NCBI GenBank assembly: GCA_018715465.1
Contig: DVLN01000208.1
Coordinates: 1-6,643, forward strand
From: Candidatus Faecivivens stercorigallinarum
Lineage (GTDB): Bacteria > Bacillota > Clostridia > Oscillospirales > Ruminococcaceae
Direction of reading: 5' to 3'
Length of the DNA: 6,643 nucleotides
Below are positions 1 to 5,235 of this stretch, piece after piece; the stretch's first letter is position 1, and each line of letters begins with the position of its first letter. The position numbers and the translations under genes are program-made. The notes under the pieces are model-generated. The model saw nothing but the letters and a program-made list of their open reading frames with translations, was not told the origin of the DNA and made no database searches.

Positions 1-913
1 CCGTATAATTATCCTGGTTCGGCTTCCCCGCCGCCAGGATTTCCTGTTCCAGCCTGTCGCAGCACGCCTGCGGCGGCAGGGCCATCGCCTCGCGGATCTG
101 TCTGAGGGTCAGGGTATCGCTCACCCCGTCCGAGCAGAGCAGCAGGGCGTCTTCCGGCTGCAGGGCAAACGGCATGCAGGTACAGTCGCAGCTGACGTCC
201 TCTTTCCCGATGTATTCCGACAAAGCACCCGCCTGCGGGTCAGTAAAGGCCTCCCCGACCGGGAACGCGCCGTCCAACGCGCGCAGGACCAGGTCGTTTT
301 TGAACTCCTGCCGGACGTTCAGCGCATAGAGCTTCTCCTCCCGCAGCAAAAACAGGTCGCTGTCGCCCACACACCAGAAAGAGAGCGATTTTCCTCTGAG
401 CAGTGCCGCCACCAGCGTGGTGCCGCCATGCCCGCGGAACTGCTGGTAGACCCGCCTGCTCCGCTGCCGCACCCATTCCGGCACATCGGCGTCGTCTTCC
501 CATGGGAAGATGCCGATCATCTCCGCCGCCGTCTGCGCGGCGATCATGCCGCCCTCGGCCAGGCCGCCCATCCCGTCGCAGAGCACCGCCAGCAGGCCGT
601 CTGTTTCAAGGCGTTCGAGGCGGGAGATCCCAAAGGCGTCCTGCTGTTCTTCCCGGCTGCCAATCCCCTGGAGGTTGGCAAGCTCCAAAACCGGCAGCGG
701 GACCGGCTTTTCGGTGGTCTCGGTAACCGGATGCTGGTTATCCTGTTGTGTTTCCATTTTTTCTTTTCGCTTGTTCCTTTTCCTTTTTCCAACCAGGACC
801 AGAATCAGCAGAAGTACCAGCACAAGCCCGGCGCCGGCCGCAATGGCCATCCACATTCGGAGGAAGCCATCCTGAAACAGCGGCTGGTCCAGCCACGCAA
901 ATACACCTTCCAT
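1..913 (-). CDS. Membrane-anchored PP2C-family Ser/Thr protein phosphatase, 3' end cut by window edge
   Basis: Metal-dependent phosphatase expected to remove phosphate from Ser/Thr on cytoplasmic proteins. I translated 304 codons from ATG 913 to the left edge without a stop; only the extreme C-terminus is missing. Residues 18-41 form one hydrophobic membrane segment followed by the basic run KRKRNKRK, so the catalytic domain (about 80 onward) should face the cytoplasm. PP2C motifs appear in order: REEQQDAFG (Asp92), CDGMGG (Asp113), GHGGTT (161-166), GDSD (183-186), CSDGVSD (Asp262) and NQDNYT (Asp301, Asn302). All metal-ligand aspartates are present, so it should be active. The start follows the FHA stop codon by 3 bases, with AGAGGA about 7 bases upstream inside the FHA gene, implying one transcript and probably translational coupling. 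Family assignment is from motifs seen; the substrate is unknown, with the neighbouring FHA protein a natural candidate. Confidence 0.93.
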   Translation of the reverse strand, partial: MEGVFAWLDQPLFQDGFLRMWMAIAAGAGLVLVLLLILVLVGKRKRNKRKEKMETQQDNQHPVTETTEKPVPLPVLELANLQGIGSREEQQDAFGISRLERLETDGLLAVLCDGMGGLAEGGMIAAQTAAEMIGIFPWEDDADVPEWVRQRSRRVYQQFRGHGGTTLVAALLRGKSLSFWCVGDSDLFLLREEKLYALNVRQEFKNDLVLRALDGAFPVGEAFTDPQAGALSEYIGKEDVSCDCTCMPFALQPEDALLLCSDGVSDTLTLRQIREAMALPPQACCDRLEQEILAAGKPNQDNYT

Positions 914-916
914 CCG

Positions 917-1456
917 TCATTCCTCTTTCCATTGGAACTTTTCACCGCACAATGGCAGGAACACCAGCTGGCTTCTCCCCACCTCGATCACATCATAGGC
1001 GTTCAGCGGGCGGACCATCTCCACCTGTTCATCGTTGCAATAGGTGATCCCCCGGCCCTGCCCGGGAGAGAGGGAAAAGGTGTTGTGCTTGACGTCATAT
1101 GTAACCAGCGCGTGGCTTTCCCTGGAGACGGTGTCGTCGTCCGCCAGCGCCACATCCATTGCCGCCGCACGTCCGATAAAGTTCCGCCCGGCCACCAGCC
1201 TGTAATCGGCGCCGCGGTGCGGCCCGGAGATACATACCAGAAAGCCGACCGCCGGGTCAATCCCGATCTTCTTTTTGATAATCCCGACCGTCTTGCCGCG
1301 GTCTGTATCGGGCGCCGCGTTCCCCGGGACAGCGGCTACCGTCTTGCCGACCGTACCGACCGCCACCGTCTTGCCGACCCCTGCGCCCTCCTGGCAGTAG
1401 GGGCAGCTTTCAAACCGGTTCTCATCATAAAAATGGCCGTTGTCACACTGTTTCAT
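917..1456 (-). CDS. FHA-domain protein with N-terminal zinc-ribbon-like head
   Basis: Cytoplasmic phosphothreonine-binding adaptor of 179 residues, with no signal peptide or membrane segment. The N-terminus carries Cys4, His8, Cys18 and Cys21 (ending CPYC), which resembles a small zinc-binding head. A linker (22-60) contains the tetrapeptide GKTV three times, with Thr at 30, 39 and 56. The FHA domain spans about 72-168: GRNFIGR (90-96), the phosphopeptide-binding core VSRESHA (Ser111, Arg112, Ser114, His115), then the terminal strands YDVIEVG and LVFLPLCGE. The start at 1456 is chosen because it has AGGAGG 8 bases upstream and begins at the zinc head; a frame open to 1606 adds 50 residues of low-complexity, unconserved-looking sequence. 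It is the first gene of the operon with the PP2C gene. The linker threonines may be kinase sites read by this or another FHA domain (inference). Confidence 0.93.
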   Translation of the reverse strand: MKQCDNGHFYDENRFESCPYCQEGAGVGKTVAVGTVGKTVAAVPGNAAPDTDRGKTVGIIKKKIGIDPAVGFLVCISGPHRGADYRLVAGRNFIGRAAAMDVALADDDTVSRESHALVTYDVKHNTFSLSPGQGRGITYCNDEQVEMVRPLNAYDVIEVGRSQLVFLPLCGEKFQWKEE

Positions 1457-1590
1457 CTTATATTCCTCCTGTAAAATATTGACCATGAAGGGATGGGGCG
1501 GCACTCTTCCTCTGGCACAGGGACGGCCCATCCCGCAGTTATTCCCGGATACACAAAGAAGGAGATGTTGTTTTGCACCTCCTTCTTCAT
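1453..1590 (-). CDS. Possible 45-codon ORF overlapping the FHA start codon (doubtful)
   Basis: A short frame starts at ATG 1590 (MKKEVQNNISFF) and ends in a TGA that shares four bases (ATGA) with the FHA start codon, the geometry of translational coupling. It has no signal peptide, no recognisable motif and no convincing ribosome binding site (only a weak AAAGGCG before the start). Its first codons lie inside the inverted repeat at 1556-1587. It may be a leader peptide for FHA-PP2C, but a chance frame in a GC-rich spacer is more likely. The FHA gene has its own strong ribosome binding site, so coupling is not needed to explain its expression. Confidence 0.15.
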   Translation of the reverse strand: MKKEVQNNISFFVYPGITAGWAVPVPEEECRPIPSWSIFYRRNIR

Positions 1591-1673
1591 CGCCTTTAAC
1601 CATCACGGGTCAAAACCCCTGCTGGACCGGCACGCAAGGAGAAACCGGCCGTGCCACGCCCTTTTGGGTATTT
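1457..1673 (-). other. Intergenic spacer between SBP-SLH and FHA genes with several inverted repeats
   Basis: This 217-base spacer holds three sequences able to fold in the minus-strand RNA: arms 1650-1655/1629-1634 (6 bp, about 20 bases after the SBP stop), arms 1576-1587/1556-1567 (12 bp), and arms 1527-1534/1490-1497 (8 bp perfect, wide loop). None is followed by a long U tract, so where the SBP transcript ends is unclear. I find no good sigma-A promoter for FHA-PP2C. Readthrough from the SBP gene, or a promoter of another type, is possible. Confidence 0.5.
1556..1587 (-). terminator. Candidate hairpin terminator or leader hairpin after SBP-SLH gene
   Basis: The arms pair over 12 positions around an 8-base loop. 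On the minus strand one pair is G-U, while on the plus strand the same position is an A-C mismatch, so the structure favours the minus-strand RNA. The arm is followed by only three Ts (one of them beyond the stem) and then GTGT, which makes it a weak intrinsic terminator. It may instead act in the FHA leader. Confidence 0.4.
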
Positions 1674-3203
1674 TTACCACTTTGCAACATCCTCAGCAAA
1701 CCGCATGACCACTGCCGCAAACTCACAGCGCTTGATGCCGGCGGCGGGGCTGATCGTGCCCTCGCTGCTGTTCCTCAGGATATCCGCGCTGGCCCACTGC
1801 ATCGCACCATTTGCCCAGTCGCTGACCTTGGAGCCGCCGGTATAGATGGAAAGGTCGCCTTTTGCCGTCACGTCATACTTCTTGTATGCCGCGTACTGGT
1901 AGAGGAGCGCCGTAACCTGTTCCCAGGTAACCTTGTCGTCCGGGCTAAAACTGCTGCCGTTTGCCGGTAGGATCTTCTTGCTGGTGACCCATTCTGTCAC
2001 CTGGGTGTAGAGTTTGCTCTTGACGATCTTATCATAGCTCTGGCTGCGGGTGGATTTCGACTTGTTTTCCAGCCTCCACAGCGCGGTGATGGCCTGCTCC
2101 CATGTCAGCGTCCCATCGGGGGAGAAGGTCTCGTCGCCTGTACCGTCCATCAGCTTGTTGTCAAGCGCATAGTCCACATACTGATGGTACCACTTGCCGG
2201 TGTCCAGATCGGTGAAATCAAGGGATGGGCAGTCGGCCTTTTTCTCCTTGATATTCTGATAGGTCATGGCGCTTTCCAGGATAATCCTCCGCTCCACCGC
2301 CTCGATTTCCTCGGTCTTGCAGCATGTCAGCATCCAGCCGCTCTCGATAAGGCTGTAAATCTGCGTGTTGAGATACCGGCAGAGTTCTGTATTGCCTTTC
2401 ATCAGAATCAGCCCGAAGCCGCGGTAATCCCGGTTTTTCACCTTATAGTTGCACTGGGCGACCTTCCCTCTGAGAATCTCCTTGGAAATCTTATCTGCAA
2501 ATGACTGGTCAAACGGGCTAAATACACCGGCATCCACCTCACCTGCGGCCAACGCATCGAGGACTGCCTGGTTGTTAGCGAGTTCATGCAGCTCCGCTTT
2601 TGGATACTGTACTGCGGTGCTGTTGGCCTGCACCGCACCCTTGACAACGGCGATGCGGGCAGTTTCAAGGTCCTTTTCCTTCCGAATCTTTTTGCCCGAT
2701 ACCGGCCGCTTGCTTAAAAATACATTATATAATTCGACACCGATGATATCAAAGTTCTCCGTCATTTCGTAAAGGGCAAGCCGTTCCTGGTTGATCACAA
2801 AGTTATCCGCCGCAAGGTCGACCTCCCCGGCCGCTACCGCATCCAGCTGCTCCTGTGTGCTGCCGTATTCGACAAACTCCACTTTGACGCCCAGCTCTTT
2901 GGCAAGCCGGCGGCAGAGTTCCGGCACGGGGCCGTCCCGGGTGCCCGCAAGGCTTGCGTATTGATCCGGCACAATGTAATTGAATCTTGCGCTGTCGCTC
3001 ACCGAGATGGTCAGCACGCCGCGCTCCCGTATCGCATCGGTAGAATGGCCGGCGGGGGTCGTTTCCTTGGCTGCCAGGCTGCCCTAGCTCTCACCTGTTT
3101 CAGCAAACGCAGCCGTCCCTCCCCAGGCCGCGGCGCACAAAAGCATCGACAGCGCCATCACGGTTGCGGTCACTCTTCTGAACATCCTCTTTTGTTTGAA
3201 CAT
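1674..3203 (-). CDS. Secreted type-3 solute-binding protein fused to three SLH domains, interrupted by an in-frame TAG at codon 40
   Basis: The full frame is 510 codons including the TAA stop. Residues 1-34 are a classical signal peptide (basic MFKQKRMFRR, hydrophobic core, AFA cleavage site). Residues about 56-307 match the SBP type-3 fold: RERGVLTISVSDSARFNY, ELCRRLAKELGV, a GEVDLAADNF strand and a second lobe with GEVDAGVFSPFD. SLH repeats lie at about 329-378, 392-439 and 457-504 and would attach the protein non-covalently to cell-wall polymers. The start at 3203 has AAGGAGGG 7 bases upstream. Codon 40 is TAG (3086-3084); it is the only internal stop and there is no frameshift. The longest uninterrupted frame begins at a GTG (3017) inside the first strand of the binding domain, so it is not a believable start and would lack export. 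The gene is thus a fresh nonsense allele, an amber-readthrough gene, or a sequencing error. No ABC permease or ATPase is nearby; the ligand is unknown. Confidence 0.85.
3084..3086 (-). other. In-frame amber (TAG) codon 40 of the SBP-SLH gene
   Basis: Counting codons from ATG 3203, codon 39 is AGC (Ser), codon 40 TAG and codon 41 GGC (Gly). It lies five codons after the predicted signal cleavage site, in a low-constraint linker before the binding domain. The real stop codons readable here are TGA (FHA), TAA (SBP), TGA (LuxR) and TAA (vWA); none is TAG, although four genes are too few to judge codon reassignment. Confidence 0.9.
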
Positions 3204-3210
3204 TTACGTT

Positions 3211-3218
3211 CCCTCCTT
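3211..3218 (-). promoter_or_regulatory. Ribosome binding site of the SBP-SLH gene
   Basis: AAGGAGGG lies 7 bases before ATG 3203. It fixes the true start upstream of the signal peptide and shows that the reading frame above the TAG belongs to the gene. Confidence 0.85.
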
Positions 3219-3257
3219 AATCATAACGGGTCGTTGAGGAGCAGGATACTGTTGGTA

Positions 3258-3268
3258 TTTATATCATA
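3258..3268 (-). promoter_or_regulatory. Probable -10 region of the SBP-SLH promoter
   Basis: The minus strand reads TATGATATAAA here, giving TATGAT or an extended-type TGATATAAA. It lies in an AT-rich stretch after the LuxR terminator and about 55-65 bases before the SBP start codon. No good -35 box stands at the expected distance, which would suit a promoter that needs an activator. The exact start point cannot be fixed by eye. Confidence 0.5.
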
Positions 3269-3291
3269 CATAAAAAATACACATTTTTGCA

Positions 3292-3345
3292 GTTCGCACC
3301 CGCGCCATTTTGTTTAAAATAGGGGTTCGTATCTGTGCCATTTTG
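3292..3345 (-). repeat. Two 21-base direct repeats, 33 bp apart, upstream of the SBP-SLH promoter
   Basis: The copies lie at 3345-3325 and 3312-3292. On the minus strand both begin CAAAATGGC and end CGAAC. They match at 17 of 21 positions and all four differences are A/G exchanges. The 33-bp spacing is close to three helical turns, so proteins bound to both would sit on the same face of the DNA. They lie just upstream of the -10-like element, in the position of activator sites. The adjacent LuxR-type regulator is an obvious candidate binder (inference). Confidence 0.6.
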
Positions 3346-3355
3346 CAAAACGGGC

Positions 3356-3387
3356 AAAAAAATACCGCTTTCCACAGGGAAAACGGT
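3356..3387 (-). terminator. Intrinsic terminator of the LuxR-type regulator gene
   Basis: On the minus strand ACCGTTTTCC pairs with GGAAAGCGGT (10 bp with one G-U) around the loop CTGT, and one A and seven Ts follow. This is a textbook rho-independent terminator 110 bases after the LuxR stop codon. It separates that gene from the SBP-SLH transcript. Confidence 0.88.
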
Positions 3388-3496
3388 GAGATTGACGAAA
3401 ACCGTCCAAAATTTATCTAAACTTTTATTCGACTCCGCAAACCGGCGGCAGGGCGGAAAACATCCGCAAAGGTTGTCCGAAACCATCCGGCAGCTT
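3388..3496 (-). other. 3' untranslated stretch of the LuxR-type gene
   Basis: About 110 bases lie between the TGA of the regulator and its terminator hairpin. I see no gene, repeat or strong structure in them. Confidence 0.5.
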
Positions 3497-4933
3497 TCAC
3501 TCCACAGTAAAATCCATATAGTTCTTGAACAGGCCAAGCCGTGTTTTGGTCTCGGTCTTTTCATAAATGGAGGAGACATACCGCTGCACCATCCGCCGTG
3601 AAATGTACAGGCTGTCGGCGATCCTCTGCAAATCGTCGTCGGTGGTCAACAGCATTTCCAGCACTTCTGTTTCACGGGGGGTCAGTGCGCAATGCTCCGC
3701 ATACAGCTTCAGCCGCTGCTCCGGCGCCATCGCCGGCTCACCGGCACAAGTATCCTCCGCCTTTTTCTCCGCCTCCTGCCCGATCAGCAGGTAGCCGCCG
3801 GCCGCCATCGAGATGACCAGCATGACGAACATCAGAAGGTCGATCCCGATGATCAGATTCAGCGGGAGGTCCGCCAGGCAGGCGGCAGCCAGTACCACAT
3901 CCGCCAGCCCGCTGACGACCCGCCCCATCCCGGCCCAAAGCTCAGGATAACGGGTTTCCTTCGCAATATTCCAAAACATCAGGTTGAAATAGGCGATATT
4001 GGCGCTGAGGCAGGTGTAATAGATACACATATTCAAGTGGTAATCTTCCAGCTCGCCAAATAAAATCGGGTTGAACACCGCGAACATCGTCACGCACAAG
4101 GTCGCAATCGGGACATACTTCTGTTTTTTCAGGTCGCCGATCCATCCAATCAAAAGATACCCGGCAATCACGAACAGCCGCGGCCAGGAATAATAATCGA
4201 ATTCCTGGTAATTGGTCTGCACATTCAGCCGCGTCATCTGGGTATCGTAAAAGGTGCCGATCACCGAAAGGGCGACAACCGTCAGCGACAGGATCAGCAG
4301 CCTTTTGCGTATATCATTTCTTGATTCGGAAGACTCCCTTTCATACGGCAGGCAGTCCTCCGCCAGCCATGTCCACGGCCTGCTGACAGCCAGCCACAGC
4401 GTCGCCGAGAACCCCAAAGCCAGGATAACCGGGAGCCCGAACATAATATCCAGATGCTCCTGCAGCAGGTATTGCAGCAAAATTGCCGCGGAAGCGCCGA
4501 TTGCCATGACCTTTCCGGTACAATCGGTCTGCGACAGGGCCAGGGACATGCAGAAATAGACCATCCCGCCGAGCAGGCCGAGCAAAAAAGCGGCCAGCAT
4601 CGCCAAAATGGAGCAGACAGCCACCGAGCGGATAAAGTAAAGGGCAATCACACTGATGAAATACATCAGGTTCGGGATGACCAGCAGCTGGAGCCGTGCC
4701 TTTTCATCCTGAAATATCCTGCGCAGCAGCGCAAAAGACACAAACCCCGCCGCAACCAGCAGATAATCAATATAATGCAGCGCAAGCTGCCACTCGGGAG
4801 CGGAAACGCCATTATTTTGACGGTCAATAAAGGTGAGTGTCACCATATATTCAAACATATAGATCGAGAAAAAGACGATCAGGAAAATGATTCTGTTCTT
4901 CTTGAGTTTATGCTTAATTAAATCGAAATCCAT
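3497..4933 (-). CDS. Polytopic membrane regulator with C-terminal LuxR/GerE helix-turn-helix
   Basis: A one-component transcription regulator of 478 residues: a membrane domain of about twelve hydrophobic segments (approximately 13-35, 51-70, 82-101, 104-132, 141-157, 163-183, 210-229, 250-268, 274-293, 302-321, 333-352, 359-384), resembling an MFS transporter, then a charged linker and a LuxR-type DNA-binding domain at about 415-474. The latter shows LTPRETEVLEML, then IADSLYISRRMVQRYVSSIY with the recognition helix near 445-460. Such proteins are thought to sense a ligand or membrane state and act on DNA from the membrane. The start at 4933 has AAAGGAG 9 bases upstream and precedes a typical cytoplasmic N-terminus. 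The frame stays open to 5110, but those 59 residues do not look like protein and begin inside the promoter. The gene is monocistronic: promoter near 5101-5129, terminator at 3356. Its target is unknown; the SBP-SLH gene just downstream is the best local guess. Confidence 0.9.
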   Translation of the reverse strand: MDFDLIKHKLKKNRIIFLIVFFSIYMFEYMVTLTFIDRQNNGVSAPEWQLALHYIDYLLVAAGFVSFALLRRIFQDEKARLQLLVIPNLMYFISVIALYFIRSVAVCSILAMLAAFLLGLLGGMVYFCMSLALSQTDCTGKVMAIGASAAILLQYLLQEHLDIMFGLPVILALGFSATLWLAVSRPWTWLAEDCLPYERESSESRNDIRKRLLILSLTVVALSVIGTFYDTQMTRLNVQTNYQEFDYYSWPRLFVIAGYLLIGWIGDLKKQKYVPIATLCVTMFAVFNPILFGELEDYHLNMCIYYTCLSANIAYFNLMFWNIAKETRYPELWAGMGRVVSGLADVVLAAACLADLPLNLIIGIDLLMFVMLVISMAAGGYLLIGQEAEKKAEDTCAGEPAMAPEQRLKLYAEHCALTPRETEVLEMLLTTDDDLQRIADSLYISRRMVQRYVSSIYEKTETKTRLGLFKNYMDFTVE

Positions 4934-5023
4934 TCCTGTTTTCTCCTTTGGGCAAAATACAAAGGCCGTACTGTCCTGCATATACCCGCTCAACATACCA
5001 AAAGTATAGATAAAATTCCACCC

Positions 5024-5061
5024 GCACTTCCGAAACCTTCGGCGGATCCGCCGTGAAGTGC
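5024..5061 (-). promoter_or_regulatory. Nested hairpin in the leader of the LuxR-type gene
   Basis: An outer 7-bp perfect stem, GCACTTC (5061-5055) with GAAGTGC (5030-5024), encloses a 14-base perfect palindrome, CGGCGGATCCGCCG (5053-5040). It lies in the predicted untranslated leader, about 90 bases before the start codon. No T run follows, so it is not a terminator. It may stabilise the RNA, act in regulation, or mark a protein-binding palindrome. Confidence 0.45.
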
Positions 5062-5100
5062 CCGGCAGACCGGTTCCAATATGTAAAAGCTGATATTTGA

Positions 5101-5129
5101 AGATTAGCATATTGTCTTCATCTTGTCAA
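5101..5129 (-). promoter_or_regulatory. Probable sigma-A promoter of the LuxR-type gene
   Basis: TTGACA (5129-5124) is a perfect -35 box. After exactly 17 bases comes TAATCT (5106-5101), a poor -10 hexamer but preceded by TGC, which fits an extended -10. Transcription would begin near 5094 and give a leader of about 160 bases. Confidence 0.55.
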
Positions 5130-5141
5130 TATTGGTTGACA
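5124..5141. promoter_or_regulatory. 18-bp palindrome overlapping the -35 box (candidate operator)
   Basis: The minus strand reads TGTCAACCAATATTGACA: perfect 6-bp half-sites TGTCAA/TTGACA around a 6-base centre. The downstream half-site is the -35 hexamer itself, so a dimer bound here would block RNA polymerase. The size and symmetry suit a dimeric helix-turn-helix repressor or an autoregulating LuxR-type dimer. The binder is not identified. Confidence 0.5.
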
Positions 5142-5235
5142 CATTTTCTCATTTGTTCTGATTCATATTCCTTACCTCTTTCTGTCAAATGGATTTCACC
5201 GCCGCCCGCAAGCCAAAATGTGGGTATGGCTCCGG

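Larger units (their letters stand above)
4934..5235 (-). other. Intergenic region between the vWA and LuxR-type genes
   Basis: The 302 bases contain, in transcription order, a spacer without a convincing terminator for the vWA gene (5235-5142), a palindrome overlapping a promoter (5141-5101), and an untranslated leader of roughly 160 bases with a nested hairpin (5061-5024). No gene is supported. A TTGACA at about 5190 is followed only by a poorly spaced TATGAA and a five-codon frame. Confidence 0.6.

Noticed and set aside
428..1474. A 348-codon open frame on the plus strand
   Set aside because: It lies antisense to PP2C and FHA, whose motifs are unmistakable. Its translation shows no domain and has the composition of a GC-rich shadow frame.
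1457..1606. N-terminal extension of the FHA protein to 1606
   Set aside because: The added 50 residues look non-coding, while ATG 1456 has AGGAGG at ideal spacing and begins at the Cys/His head.
1674..3017. Taking the SBP gene as starting at GTG 3017
   Set aside because: This GTG is inside the first strand of the binding domain (RGVLTISV) and removes the signal peptide. Good coding sequence and a strong ribosome binding site lie upstream in the same frame, interrupted only by the TAG.
3368..3377. DnaA-box-like TTTCCACA
   Set aside because: It is an imperfect single match that forms part of the terminator stem and loop, with no cluster of boxes nearby.
4934..5110. N-terminal extension of the LuxR-type protein to the ATG at 5110
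   Set aside because: The 59 extra residues do not resemble a membrane-protein N-terminus, the ATG overlaps the predicted -10, and ATG 4933 has a good ribosome binding site.
5142..5235. Possible terminator after the vWA gene (AGCCA/TGGCT arms near 5208-5230)
   Set aside because: The stem is only 5 bp with an 11-base loop and no T run, so it is not supportable as a terminator.
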